NCBI RefSeq assembly: GCF_902497555.1
Contig: NZ_CABVGP010000001.1
Span: forward strand, 930,001 to 994,000
DNA from: Amycolatopsis camponoti
GTDB taxonomy: Bacteria; Actinomycetota; Actinomycetes; Mycobacteriales; Pseudonocardiaceae
DNA length: 64,000 nt
Direction of reading: 5' to 3'
The notes below the pieces were generated by a model. That model did no database searches. It saw only the letters and a list, made by a program, of their open reading frames with translations, and was not told the DNA's origin. Positions 51,578 through 61,405 of this stretch are shown piece by piece (position 1 is the stretch's first letter; the number at the start of each line of letters is the position of its first letter). Position numbers and translations under genes: made by a program.

Positions 51578-51622
51578 ATGCTCGATACGACGATTGACGA
51601 TGCACAAAACTGCACCTACCGT
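51578..51622 (+). promoter_or_regulatory. Promoter and candidate DeoR operators of the sugar operon
   Basis: TTGACG (51594-51599), 17 bases and TACCGT (51617-51622) form a sigma-70-type promoter. The motif ACAAAACTGCAC (51604-51615) lies in the spacer and recurs as ATAAAACTGCGC (54290-54301). ATGCTCGATACG (51578-51589) recurs as ATGCTCGAAACG (60374-60385) near the regulator gene. These are good candidates for DeoR-type operators that would block RNA polymerase. Confidence 0.6.
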
Positions 51623-51660
51623 GACAGCTGTTGCGCACAACCGGCACGGATGGGGAGCTC

Positions 51661-52542
51661 ATGAGCGGGACCTTCATGGCGGCGGAGGTCGCCAGCCAGC
51701 CCGGCTGCTGGCGTGAGGCCGGCGCGTTCGCCGTCGCGAACACCGGGCGGCTGCCCGCGCCGGGGTCCCGGGTGGCGATCGTCGGCTGCGGCACCTCGTG
51801 GTTCGTCGGCCAGGCCTACGCCGTGCTGCGCGAAACCGCCGGGCTCGGCGAGACCGACGCCTTCGCCGCGTCCGAGTTCCCGGCCGGTCGCGCCTACGAC
51901 CACGTGCTCGCCCTGAGCCGCTCGGGCACCACCACCGAGGTGCACACCCTGCTCGCGCGGCTGCGCGGCCGGACGAAGATCACGGCGATCACCGGCGTGC
52001 CGGCCGCGATCGCCGGTGCCGCCGACGCCGTCGTCGACCTGTCCGCGGTGGACGAACGCTCGGTCGTGCAGACCCGGTTCGCCACCACCGCCCTCGCGAT
52101 GCTGCGCGCGCACCTCGGCGAGGACCTGACCGACGTCATCGCGCAGGCCGAGCGGGTGCTGGCCGAGCCGTTGCCTCGCGAGCTCACCGGCGCCGGGCAG
52201 TTCAGCTTCCTCGGCACCGGCTGGTCGGTCGGGATCGCGAACGAAGCCGCGCTCAAGTTCCGCGAGGCGTGCCTGCTGTGGACGGAGTCCCACCCGGCGT
52301 GGGACTACCGCCACGGCCCGATCAGCATCAGCGAGCCGGGCCGCGTGACCTGGATGTTCGGCCGCGCGCCGGACGGTCTCGCCGACGACGTCCGCCGCGC
52401 GGGCGGCACCTTCGTCGAAAGCGGCCTCGACCCGCTCGCCGACCTGGTCCGCGCCCAGCTCGTGGCCGGGGCGATCGCGCGGCGCAAGGGCCTGGACCCG
52501 GACCACCCGCGCGGTCTCACGCGATCCGTCGTCCTCGCATGA
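51661..52542 (+). CDS. SIS-domain sugar-phosphate isomerase/deaminase (AgaS-like)
   Basis: The 293-residue protein has two SIS domains: VAIVGCGTSWFVGQAYAVL with AASEFPAGR and LALSRSGTTTEVHTLLARL, and later FSFLGTGWSVGIANEAALKF. This arrangement matches AgaS-type enzymes that convert galactosamine-6-phosphate to tagatose-6-phosphate, but other amino-sugar isomerases are possible. ATG 51661 has gggagctc before it. The kinase gene begins within its stop (ATGA). It is the first gene of the sugar operon. Confidence 0.88.
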   Translation: MSGTFMAAEVASQPGCWREAGAFAVANTGRLPAPGSRVAIVGCGTSWFVGQAYAVLRETAGLGETDAFAASEFPAGRAYDHVLALSRSGTTTEVHTLLARLRGRTKITAITGVPAAIAGAADAVVDLSAVDERSVVQTRFATTALAMLRAHLGEDLTDVIAQAERVLAEPLPRELTGAGQFSFLGTGWSVGIANEAALKFREACLLWTESHPAWDYRHGPISISEPGRVTWMFGRAPDGLADDVRRAGGTFVESGLDPLADLVRAQLVAGAIARRKGLDPDHPRGLTRSVVLA

Positions 52543-53441
52543 TCGTCACCGTGACGCCGAACGCCGCGCTCGACGTCACCTACACCGTGGACAGCCTGGT
52601 GCCGGACGCCGTGCACCGGGCGCGCGACGTCCGGCGCCGGGCGGGCGGCAAGGGCGTGAACGTCGCCCGCGTGCTGCACGCGCTCGGCGCCGACGTCCGC
52701 GCCGTCGTCACGGCGGGCGGTGCCACCGGGGCCGAGTTCGCGGCCGACCTCGGCGCGGCCGGGCTGCCCGCCGACCTGGTGCCGATCGACGGCGAGACGC
52801 GCCGGACCACCACCGTGCTGTCCGCGGTGGACGGTTCGGTCACCCTCCTCAACGAGCCGGGACCCGAGCTGAGCGCGGCCGAATGGGCGTTGCTGGCCGA
52901 GCGGGTCCGGCGCCGCGAACCCGAGGTGCTGGTCTGCTCGGGCAGCCTGCCGCCGGGCGCGCCACCGGACGGTTACGCGCGCCTGCTCGCCGGCCGGACG
53001 TCCGTTTTGGACACTTCCGGCGCCGCGCTGCTGCCCGGGCTGGCCGGGCGGCCGGCCGTCGTCAAGCCCAACCTCGAAGAACTTCGCGAGGTCACCGGAC
53101 TTGACGACCCCATCGCCGCGGCCGCCGAGCTGCGGAAGGCCGGAGCCGGCGCGGTCGTCGTGTCGCTCGGCGCCGACGGCCTGCTCGCGGTCACGGCCGC
53201 GGGCACCTGGCACGCGACGCCGTCGAAAGTGCTCACCGGCAACAGCACCGGCGCGGGCGACGCCGTGGTGGCGGCGCTCGCGCTCGGGCTCTGCCGCCGC
53301 GAGCCGTGGCCGGAGATCCTGCGCCGGGCCGTCGCGCTGTCCGGCGCGGCCGTGCTCGGGCCGCTCGCCGGCGACGTCGACCTCGCGCACTACCACCGGG
53401 AGCTGGCCGCGGTGCGCGTCCGGCCGGAAGGGGAGTCCTGA
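52539..53441 (+). CDS. PfkB-family hexose-phosphate kinase (1-phosphofructokinase/tagatose-6-phosphate kinase type)
   Basis: The 300-residue protein has the PfkB signatures: VTPNAALDVTYTVDSL, RRRAGGKGVNVARVLHALGA and NSTGAGDAVVAALALG with catalytic Asp241. This branch (FruK/LacC) phosphorylates a keto-sugar phosphate to the bisphosphate. Next to an aldolase and an AgaS-like isomerase the most likely substrate is tagatose-6-phosphate. It overlaps both neighbours by one to four bases. Confidence 0.92.
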   Translation: MIVTVTPNAALDVTYTVDSLVPDAVHRARDVRRRAGGKGVNVARVLHALGADVRAVVTAGGATGAEFAADLGAAGLPADLVPIDGETRRTTTVLSAVDGSVTLLNEPGPELSAAEWALLAERVRRREPEVLVCSGSLPPGAPPDGYARLLAGRTSVLDTSGAALLPGLAGRPAVVKPNLEELREVTGLDDPIAAAAELRKAGAGAVVVSLGADGLLAVTAAGTWHATPSKVLTGNSTGAGDAVVAALALGLCRREPWPEILRRAVALSGAAVLGPLAGDVDLAHYHRELAAVRVRPEGES

Positions 53442-54283
53442 TGCCGCTGGTCACCACCGGGGAGATCGTCGCGGAGGCCGTGTCGGCCCGGCGGGGCTGC
53501 GGTGCCTTCAACGCGATCCAGCTGGAACACATCACGGCGATCGTCGAGGGTGCGGCCCTGGCCGGCGCGCCGGTGATCGTGCAGCTCAGCCAGAACGCCG
53601 TGCGCTACCACGGCGCGCTGGCACCGATCGGCGGCGCCGCGCTGGCCGCGGCCCGCGCGGCCGAAGCCCGCGTCGCCGTGCACCTCGACCACGCCGAGTC
53701 CCGTGAGCTGGTGCGCGAAGCCGTCGCGCTCGGGTTCGGCTCGGTCATGTTCGACGCGTCCGGACTGGACTACGCGGACAACGTGCGCGAGACCCGCGAG
53801 GTCGCGGCGTTCTGCCACGACCACGGCGTCTGGGTGGAGGCCGAGCTCGGCGAGATCGGCGGGAAGGACGGCGTGCACGCGCCGGGGGCCCGCACCGATC
53901 CCGGCGAGGCCGCGGAGTTCGCCGCGGCCACCGGTATCGACGCGCTCGCGGTGGCCGTCGGCAGTTCGCACGCGATGCTGACCCGGGACGCCACTTTGGA
54001 CTTCGACCTGATCGCGCGGCTGCGCGAGCAGGTTCCGGTACCGCTGGTGCTGCACGGCTCGTCCGGGGTGCCCGACGAGGGGCTCGCCGAAGCCGTGCGG
54101 GCGGGGATGACGAAGGTCAACATCGCGACCCAGCTGAACAAAGTGTTCACCGCGGCCGCCGCGGGTGACTGGCGCGCCCACCCGGAGCACGTCGACCCGC
54201 GGAAGTACCTGGGGGCCGGGCGGGACGCCGTGACGACCGAAGTGCGGCGGTTGTTGCAACTACTTGTGTTGACAGATGCTTGA
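53441..54283 (+). CDS. Class II aldolase (GatY/KbaY/fructose-bisphosphate aldolase family)
   Basis: The 280-residue protein belongs to the zinc-dependent class II aldolases: CGAFNAIQLEHITAIVEGAA, VAVHLDHAES (metal His), VMFDASGLDYADNV, VEAELGEIGGKDG and LHGSSGVPDEGL. The form is that of KbaY/GatY, which split tagatose-1,6-bisphosphate into dihydroxyacetone phosphate and glyceraldehyde-3-phosphate. The start overlaps the kinase stop by one base. Confidence 0.92.
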   Translation: MPLVTTGEIVAEAVSARRGCGAFNAIQLEHITAIVEGAALAGAPVIVQLSQNAVRYHGALAPIGGAALAAARAAEARVAVHLDHAESRELVREAVALGFGSVMFDASGLDYADNVRETREVAAFCHDHGVWVEAELGEIGGKDGVHAPGARTDPGEAAEFAAATGIDALAVAVGSSHAMLTRDATLDFDLIARLREQVPVPLVLHGSSGVPDEGLAEAVRAGMTKVNIATQLNKVFTAAAAGDWRAHPEHVDPRKYLGAGRDAVTTEVRRLLQLLVLTDA

Positions 54284-54301
54284 AAGCCCATAAAACTGCG
54301 C
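54269..54301 (+). promoter_or_regulatory. Internal promoter and operator before the ABC transporter genes
   Basis: TTGACA (54269-54274) lies at 16 bases from TAAAAC(T) (54291-54297), inside the end of the aldolase gene and the 68-base gap. The operator-like ATAAAACTGCGC (54290-54301) covers the -10. A further short inverted repeat (TGCGC...GCGCA) follows. It may allow separate transcription of the transporter. Confidence 0.5.
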
Positions 54302-54351
54302 ACTAATGCGCAGAACTTGCGCGATATTCGATCTCGACCAGGTGGTGGCGG

Positions 54352-55746
54352 ATGCGACGAAGCAAAGTCATGGCGTGTGCGGTGGGGGCCTCACTCCTCC
54401 TGGCGGGCTGCGGTGGGGGCGCGGACACGAGCGGTGGAACCGGGGAGAACGCGCTGCCCGGGGTCGACCAGTACCTCGGCGCGCCGTGCCCGGAGGCCGC
54501 CGTCAAACCGGCCACGGACAAGGAGTTCACCTACTGGGCCATGTGGACCGCCGACGAGCCGCAGGGCAAGGTCCTCCAGAAGGCGTTCAAGTGCTTCCAG
54601 GAGAAGACCGGCGTCAAGGTGGACGTCCAGTGGCTGGGGCGCAAGGCCTACACGCAGAACCTGGTGCCGGCGCTGAACACCGACGCCGTGCCGGATCTGT
54701 TCGACCAGGACGTCAGCAAGGTCGGCGCGGCCATCATGACCCCGGGCGGCACGCAGAGCGTCGACGACGTCTTCGCGATGAAGGTCGGCGAGGGCGACAA
54801 GACGGTGAAGGACGTGCTTTCGCCCAGCTCGTACGACTTCCCGCAGAACAAGGACCGCGAGGGCCACAACTTCATGGTCCCCTACACCGTGCAGTCGAGT
54901 GCCTGGTGGTTCAACAAGGACACCTCGGGTGCGGTCCGGCAGCCCCGGACGATGGACGACCTCGTCGCGCTGTTCGACAAGGCGAAGGCCGACGGCAAGG
55001 CCGCGATCAGCCAGGACGGCGACATCCCGTTCTACAACATGTACTTCTTCACCCAGCTCGCCGAGCGGTACGTCGGCGCGGGCGGGCTGAACAAGGCCGC
55101 GTCCGACAAGACCGGGCAGCTGTGGAAGTCCGACCCCGGATTCCTCAAGGCCGCCGACGAAACCGCGAAGCTGCCGAAGTACTTCATCGACGGCTGGGAC
55201 GCGGCGAAGTTCCCGCAGGTCCAGCAGCGCTGGGCCGACGGCGACTCGCGCTACCTCTACGTCGGCACCTGGGCGCCGAGCGAGACGCGCGAGTACCTGG
55301 ACAAGCAGGGCACCGGGACGAAGATCAAGTACGGCTCGTTCCAGTTCCCGATGCCGGCCGGCGCGACGCACGACACGGTCGAGCAGATGTCGATCGGCTT
55401 CGCGGTGACCAAGAAGGCCCGGCACGCCGAGGCGGCGAAGGCGTTCATCGCGTACTTCCTGAACAAGGACATCCTTTCCGGCATCCCGGCGGTGGCCGAC
55501 AACCTGGTGCCGCGCGCCGACCTCGCCGTGCCGGACGACCTCCAGCAGGTCAAGGCCGCGATGGACGACCCGAAGAAGGAGCACGTCCTGCAGTACGACG
55601 GGATCGACGGCATCGCGGGCGGCAAGTGGCAGACCGACGTCTTCGACCCGGCCGACACCGCGCTGCTGAAGGGGTCGATCAGCCCGCGGCAGTTCGTGGA
55701 CCAGCTGGCCGCGAAGGGCGCCGATTTCTGGAAGAACCAGGGCTGA
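54352..55746 (+). CDS. Sugar ABC transporter substrate-binding lipoprotein
   Basis: The 464-residue protein has a lipoprotein signal (MRRSKVMACAVGASLLLAGC with lipidated Cys20) and a family 1 sugar-binding fold: YWAMWTADEPQGKVLQKAF, AYTQNLVPALNTDAVPDLFD and SPSSYDFPQNKDREGHNFMV. It delivers a sugar to the two permeases encoded next. It starts at ATG 54352. The permease gene overlaps its stop by one base. Size and motifs fit the CUT1 class; the substrate is probably an amino sugar or oligosaccharide. Confidence 0.94.
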   Translation: MRRSKVMACAVGASLLLAGCGGGADTSGGTGENALPGVDQYLGAPCPEAAVKPATDKEFTYWAMWTADEPQGKVLQKAFKCFQEKTGVKVDVQWLGRKAYTQNLVPALNTDAVPDLFDQDVSKVGAAIMTPGGTQSVDDVFAMKVGEGDKTVKDVLSPSSYDFPQNKDREGHNFMVPYTVQSSAWWFNKDTSGAVRQPRTMDDLVALFDKAKADGKAAISQDGDIPFYNMYFFTQLAERYVGAGGLNKAASDKTGQLWKSDPGFLKAADETAKLPKYFIDGWDAAKFPQVQQRWADGDSRYLYVGTWAPSETREYLDKQGTGTKIKYGSFQFPMPAGATHDTVEQMSIGFAVTKKARHAEAAKAFIAYFLNKDILSGIPAVADNLVPRADLAVPDDLQQVKAAMDDPKKEHVLQYDGIDGIAGGKWQTDVFDPADTALLKGSISPRQFVDQLAAKGADFWKNQG

Positions 55747-56702
55747 TGGCGACCCTCACGACTGCGCCGGCGTCGCGGGTCACGGAGACACGCGACGCCG
55801 GTGGCGCGCACCTGCGCCGCAAGAAACGGCTGTTCTGGCCGTTCGCGGCCCCCGCTTTGGTGCTGTACCTGGCTTTCCTGGTGCTGCCGACGCTCGCGAC
55901 TGTGGTGCTGAGCTTCACCAGCTGGGCCGGCGCGGGCGACACGCCGCGGCCCAACGGCGTCACCAACTACACGCGGATGTGGGCGAGCGACTCGTTCCGG
56001 TACGCGTTCGGCAACACGCTGGTGTACGTCTTCCTCGGCGGCATCGGCACGTTCGCGCTCGCGTTCCTGTTCACCATGGTGCTGCGCGACATGCGCGGCG
56101 GCAAGGTCGTCCGGGCGATCCTGTTCTTCCCCAACATCGTCGCGCCGGTGGCGCTGGGGATGTTCCTCGGGTTCGTGTTCAAGTACCAGCCCGGGAAGCA
56201 GGGCCTCGCGAACTTCGTGCTGGAGCACGCCGGCGCGGACGCGGCGAAGTTCCTGGCCCCGGCCAACGTGACCGGGGTCGTGACGGCGTCGCTGATCTGG
56301 GCCAGCTCGGGGTTCTACATCACGATCCTGATGGCCGCGGTCGACCGGATCCCGCCGTACCTCTACGAGGACGCCGAGCTGGGCGGCGCGTCCCCGTGGC
56401 AGAAGTTCCGGAACATCACGCTGCCGATGACGTGGGACGTCGTCGGCGTCGCCGGTGTCCTGTGGACGATCAACGCGCTGAAGATCTTCGAGCTGGTGTT
56501 CGTGCTGGCCGGGCCGGGCACGTACGCCCCGCCGAACGAGGCGTGGACGCTCGGGGTCTACGTGTTCGACCGGACCTTCGGTTCGAACGGCACGCCGGAC
56601 TTCGGGGCCGCGTGCGCCTGCGCGGTGGCGATGATCGCGCTGGTGTCGGTGCTGGTCGTGCTGCTGAGGCGGGTGATGCGCCGTGACGCTCTCCAGTTCT
56701 GA
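55746..56702 (+). CDS. Sugar ABC transporter permease (MalF/UgpA-type)
   Basis: The 318-residue protein is a CUT1 permease with six hydrophobic segments and the EAA-type coupling loop EDAELGGASPWQKFRNITLP. The N-terminus is basic (LRRKKRLFWPFAAPALVLYL). It overlaps the binding protein stop and the next permease start. It forms the heterodimeric channel with the next gene product. Confidence 0.94.
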   Translation: MATLTTAPASRVTETRDAGGAHLRRKKRLFWPFAAPALVLYLAFLVLPTLATVVLSFTSWAGAGDTPRPNGVTNYTRMWASDSFRYAFGNTLVYVFLGGIGTFALAFLFTMVLRDMRGGKVVRAILFFPNIVAPVALGMFLGFVFKYQPGKQGLANFVLEHAGADAAKFLAPANVTGVVTASLIWASSGFYITILMAAVDRIPPYLYEDAELGGASPWQKFRNITLPMTWDVVGVAGVLWTINALKIFELVFVLAGPGTYAPPNEAWTLGVYVFDRTFGSNGTPDFGAACACAVAMIALVSVLVVLLRRVMRRDALQF

Positions 56703-57591
56703 GGCCAGGGTCCGGAAGGTGCCGCGCAAGCCGCGTCCGGCGCCCGGTTCGCGCCGGTTCAGCCCGCTGCGGCTGGTGGGGTCGGCGATCGTCTGGGTGT
56801 TCACCGCCGGCAACGTGCTGGTGCTGTACTGGCTGCTCACGGCGGCGTTCAAGACGCCGGTGGAGATCTTCACCAAGCCGTTCGCGCTGCCGTACCAGTG
56901 GTTCCACCTCGGCAAGCCGTTCCGCAACTTCGTCTACGCGTGGAACAACGCGGGCTTCGGCGACGCGGTCCTGACGACCGTGGTGCTGGTCGGGCTGGCG
57001 ACCGTGGCGACGGTGGCGGTGTCGGCGCCGTGCGCGTACGCCCTGACCAGGCTCGGCGTGCGCGGGTCCGGGCCGATGACGAACGCGGTCGCGATCGGCA
57101 TGGGGGTGCCGTTCCAGACGGTCATCATCCCGCTGTTCGTGGTGCTGAGCCGGATCCACCTGGACAACGAGTACGGGCTGTTCGTGCTGTACGTCGCTTT
57201 GTCGATCCCGTTCACGGTGTTCCTGTTGACGGGGTTCTTCCGTTCGCTGCCGGACGAGCTGGAGGAAGCGGCCGCGCTCGACGGCGCGTCGCCGATGCGG
57301 ACGTTCTTCTCGGTGATGCTCCCGCTGGCCCGCGGCGGCCTGATCACAGCGTTGACGCTGAACGCGATCGGGCTGTGGAACGAGACGCTGCTGGCGATCG
57401 TGTTCCTCAAGGACCAGGCGCACTTCACGCTGTCCCGCGCGCTGTTCACGTTCTACGGAGCGGCGAGCTACCAGTCAGAGTACGGCGGGCTGATCGCCGG
57501 CGTGGCGATCGTCGTGCTCCCGATGCTGGTGCTCTACCTCGTGCTCGCCCGCCGGATCATTTCCGGCCTGACGCTCGGCGCCGGAAAGTAG
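56683..57591 (+). CDS. Sugar ABC transporter permease (MalG/UgpE-type)
   Basis: The 302-residue protein has six membrane helices and the coupling loop EAAALDGASPMRTFFSVMLP. It is the MalG-type partner. Start at GTG 56683, overlapping the previous gene by 20 bases. The ATPase gene follows after six bases. Confidence 0.94.
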   Translation: MTLSSSEARVRKVPRKPRPAPGSRRFSPLRLVGSAIVWVFTAGNVLVLYWLLTAAFKTPVEIFTKPFALPYQWFHLGKPFRNFVYAWNNAGFGDAVLTTVVLVGLATVATVAVSAPCAYALTRLGVRGSGPMTNAVAIGMGVPFQTVIIPLFVVLSRIHLDNEYGLFVLYVALSIPFTVFLLTGFFRSLPDELEEAAALDGASPMRTFFSVMLPLARGGLITALTLNAIGLWNETLLAIVFLKDQAHFTLSRALFTFYGAASYQSEYGGLIAGVAIVVLPMLVLYLVLARRIISGLTLGAGK

Positions 57592-57597
57592 GACGCG

Positions 57598-58644
<1,047 letters not shown>

Positions 58645-58960
58645 TGGTGGCCGGGGCCGCTGGTTCGGCGGTGGGGGTGAGGCTGCGGCAGGCCCGGCGC
58701 GGTTGTTGGTCGCGCGGGCCGGGTCGGCGGGCGCCAGGGGCGGTGGACCAGGGCCGAGTAGGTGGGTGCGCGAACCTACGAGATCGGTGCACGGCTAGAG
58801 CGGGTGCTTTCCGACGCGGAGCATCGGGTGACCCGGGTCCGGTGTGCCGTGGTGGTGGGCGTTGCGTTGTGGTGTGCGAATGGCGATTTGCTTGTTCTGC
58901 GGGTCTTGGGCGTGGGTGTAGGCCCGCAGCCGGTGGCTGCGGGCCTTTCCCCTGTCGTGT
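58645..58960. other. Gap between the ABC ATPase and the HNH gene
   Basis: This 316-base region is GC-rich and holds no supported gene. A stretch around 58762-58850 is open and reads ARTYEIGARLERVLSDAEHR, but it has no start and no known homologue that can be recognised. A perfect hairpin lies near the end (see terminator). Confidence 0.45.
58920..58950 (+). terminator. Hairpin terminator of the sugar operon
   Basis: AGGCCCGCAGCC (58920-58931), loop GGT, GGCTGCGGGCCT (58935-58946), then TTCC. The stem is perfect; the U-run is weak. It lies between convergent genes and may serve both strands. Confidence 0.65.
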
Positions 58961-60229
58961 TCAGGCTGCGAACGGCAACGGTTGATGAAGGTTGTTGCGC
59001 CTGGGTTTTCGGCGTTTGTCCAGGAACACCGGTGGCAGGAACTCGGGCAACCCGTCGGCGGCGATGCGGACCTGCCAGCCGGAGCGGTGCAGGAGTCGGT
59101 GGTGGTGGGCGCACATCAGGACCAGGTTGCCCAGCTCGGTGGGGCCGCCGTCGGCCCAGTGGCGGATGTGGTGGCCTTGGCAGTGCCGGGGTGGGCGGTG
59201 GCAGCCGGGGAAGGCGCAGCCGCGGTCGCGCAGGTAGAGCGCGCGGCGGATTCCGGGTGGGACCAGGCGGCGTTGGCGGCCGAGGTCGAGGGGTTCGCTC
59301 TTCGCGCCCAGTACTGCGGGGATGAGCATGCAGTCGCAGGCGTGGATCCGGGCCTCGGCCGCGGAGATCGTGCCGAGGTCGCCAAGGGTGGCGCGGCCGG
59401 TGCGCGCCTGGGGTCGGGTTCCGTCGCCGAGGGCGGCTTGGCCGAGGCTGGACTTCAAGTCCTCCAACGACACCGTGACCATCACGTGTGCTCGCTCCCC
59501 GGCCTGCATCGGCAGCTCCGGACAGCTCAACGCCAAGTCGATCGCGTCGGAGAACGCGTCGCCGTAACGTTCCTGCGGCGAACGCAAGTCCGCGCCTTCC
59601 TCATTGCCACGGCGTTGCGCGAGAGAATCCAGCAGGGCGCTGGCCCGGGTGCCGGTCTCGTCGTCAAACCGGCCCTGAAGCTCCCAGGTCCCGGTTCTTT
59701 TGCGCCGCAACGAGAGTTCGCGGCGAGGGATGGCCGGTTCGGTCGTGTCAGGTTCGGCACCGTCGGGGTCGAGATGGGCCAGGATCCGTGCACCCAACGC
59801 CGCGACCTGCTTATGGCCAGCATCGGAGGCGAAAGACAACAAATGCTGCTCAGCATCGGCGCGGTGCTCGGGCGGGACTTGCGTCATCACGCCGACGATC
59901 GTGTCGATCATCGGAGTGCTCAACCGGCCAGCCAAAGCAGCAACCCCGGTGCCAGGAGCGACAGCGGGAACGCCGTCGAGAGTGCGACCGGAGGTGAGAG
60001 CCCGGGCACGCTTCACCACAGCCTCGGCCGCGGCCTTGGGAACATCGGCCAGATGCTCGAAAAGCCGCGCCACAGAACGATATCCGAACAGCTCCACAAC
60101 CCCGCGCGACTCGATCTCCGCCAGCAGCGAACCGATCTCCGCCTCCGCAGACCGCACAACAGTGAGCAGAGCGGAGATGCGGTCGGCCAAAGCCACCGCA
60201 TCCGCACGCCACACCGCTTCGCTGTCCAC
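58961..60229 (-). CDS. DUF222/HNH endonuclease domain protein (13E12-type)
   Basis: The 422-residue protein has a DUF222 domain (about 10-320) and a C-terminal HNH motif, CAFPGCHRPPRHCQGHHIRH followed by GPTELGNLVLMCAHHHRLLH, the arrangement of actinobacterial 13E12-type repeat proteins. These occur in many copies and seem mobile. The GTG at 60229 gives VDSEAVWRADAVAL. It separates the sugar operon from the DeoR gene. Function and target DNA are unknown. Confidence 0.92.
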   Translation of the reverse strand: MDSEAVWRADAVALADRISALLTVVRSAEAEIGSLLAEIESRGVVELFGYRSVARLFEHLADVPKAAAEAVVKRARALTSGRTLDGVPAVAPGTGVAALAGRLSTPMIDTIVGVMTQVPPEHRADAEQHLLSFASDAGHKQVAALGARILAHLDPDGAEPDTTEPAIPRRELSLRRKRTGTWELQGRFDDETGTRASALLDSLAQRRGNEEGADLRSPQERYGDAFSDAIDLALSCPELPMQAGERAHVMVTVSLEDLKSSLGQAALGDGTRPQARTGRATLGDLGTISAAEARIHACDCMLIPAVLGAKSEPLDLGRQRRLVPPGIRRALYLRDRGCAFPGCHRPPRHCQGHHIRHWADGGPTELGNLVLMCAHHHRLLHRSGWQVRIAADGLPEFLPPVFLDKRRKPRRNNLHQPLPFAA

Positions 60230-60373
60230 AAACCAAGATTACCGCCGGTCGCACACCTGTTCATCACTCGATCAGGTGGAAGCGGTCGCAAGCAACCAAG
60301 CCGCGTCGGTGAACCGAAGCCCGCGACCCCCACCGGCGTGCCGCCTGCAGTGGGCACCCCTCGATGCACCATA

Positions 60374-60385
60374 ATGCTCGAAACG
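60374..60385 (+). promoter_or_regulatory. Operator-like motif near the DeoR gene
   Basis: ATGCTCGAAACG here differs by one base from ATGCTCGATACG upstream of the sugar operon. It lies 65 bases before the DeoR start and may be an autoregulatory operator. Confidence 0.4.
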
Positions 60386-60450
60386 GCACCCAACAGCGCA
60401 ACCCCATGCGCGATAGGCTGTCGGAGAGTCAAGGCTAGGGAGTACCGCCG

Positions 60451-61236
60451 ATGGTCCGGCACGAACGGTTGAGCACCCTGCTGGACATGCTGGGACAGCG
60501 GGAAAAGATCGACGTCGAGGACGTCGCCGTGGAGCTGGATGTCTCCGCCGCCACCATCCGGCGGGATCTCGACCACCTCGCCGAACAGCAGCTGCTCACG
60601 CGGACCCGCGGGGGCGCCGTCGCCAATGATCTCGCCTATGACCTTCCCCTGCGCTACAAGACCGCGCGGCACGTGCCCGAGAAGCAGCGGATCAGTGCCG
60701 CCGCCGCTGCTTTCGCCGCCAAGGGGATGGTGGTCGGCCTCAATGGCGGGACCACCACCGCGGGCGTCGCCCGGGCGCTGGCCATGCGCTCCGACCTGGG
60801 CGGACGCGGGGACGCTCCGGGCATCACCGTCGTCACCAACGCCCTCAACATCGCGCACGAGCTGGCCGTGCGGCCGAACGTCAAGATCGTCGTCACCGGC
60901 GGTGTCGCGCGGCCGCAGTCGTTCGAACTGAGCGGGCCGCTCGCCACGCGGGTGCTCAGCGAGCTCACCATCGACCTGCTGTTCCTCGGCGTCGACGCCT
61001 TCGACGTCGACGCCGGTGCCTTCGCCCACCACGAGGGCGAGGCCAGCATCAACCGGCTGATGGTCGAACGCGCCGAGCGGGTGGTCGCCGTCGCCGACGG
61101 GTCGAAGCTCGGCCGGCGCGCCTTCGCCCGGATCTGTGAGACGACGCAGGTGCACGCCCTGGTCACGGACACCGACGCCGACCCCGAGGCCGTGCGGGCC
61201 TTCGAAGCCGCCGGCGTCGAGGTTCAGGCCGTCTGA
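60451..61236 (+). CDS. DeoR/GlpR-family transcriptional repressor
   Basis: The 261-residue protein has an N-terminal HTH (residues 1-57: LSTLLDMLGQREKIDVEDVA, SAATIRRDLDHLAEQQLL) and a DeoR-type sugar-phosphate sensor (GLNGGTTTAGVARALAM, IVVTGGVARPQSFELSG, FLGVDAFDVDAGAF). It likely represses the sugar operon and is relieved by a phosphorylated sugar intermediate. Start at ATG 60451 with ggctagggag before it. The IS element lies immediately downstream. Confidence 0.94.
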   Translation: MVRHERLSTLLDMLGQREKIDVEDVAVELDVSAATIRRDLDHLAEQQLLTRTRGGAVANDLAYDLPLRYKTARHVPEKQRISAAAAAFAAKGMVVGLNGGTTTAGVARALAMRSDLGGRGDAPGITVVTNALNIAHELAVRPNVKIVVTGGVARPQSFELSGPLATRVLSELTIDLLFLGVDAFDVDAGAFAHHEGEASINRLMVERAERVVAVADGSKLGRRAFARICETTQVHALVTDTDADPEAVRAFEAAGVEVQAV

Positions 61237-61405
61237 CAGTGACAATGGGGGTGACGGGGTCGCCCGTCCGAGTTGACCCTTCGGCTGACCGACCTTCGGT
61301 GTCCTTGCTGAGATCTGTCGCTCGGCGCGGGTGACCCCGTCGTGCACGTCACCTGCGTGAGCGGCGTGACCTCATAGGAGCCTGGCCAGAGGCCCCGTCA
61401 CTGTC
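61235..61405 (+). ncRNA. Structured leader of the IS110 element; candidate bridge RNA
   Basis: The 219-base noncoding end before the transposase is full of complementary segments. GACAGTGAC (61235-61243) pairs with GTCACTGTC (61397-61405). GTGACGGGGTCGCCC (61251-61265) pairs, with one mismatch, with GGGTGACCCCGTC (61329-61341). IS110-family elements encode a bridge RNA in this end that guides recombination. The size (about 170-220 nt) fits. Expression and exact ends are not shown. Confidence 0.5.

Noticed and set aside
58762..59325. Open frame covering the end of the sugar operon gap and the antisense of the HNH gene
   Set aside because: The second half is antisense to the HNH catalytic region and there is no plausible start; the first 30 codons look coding-like but are not assignable.
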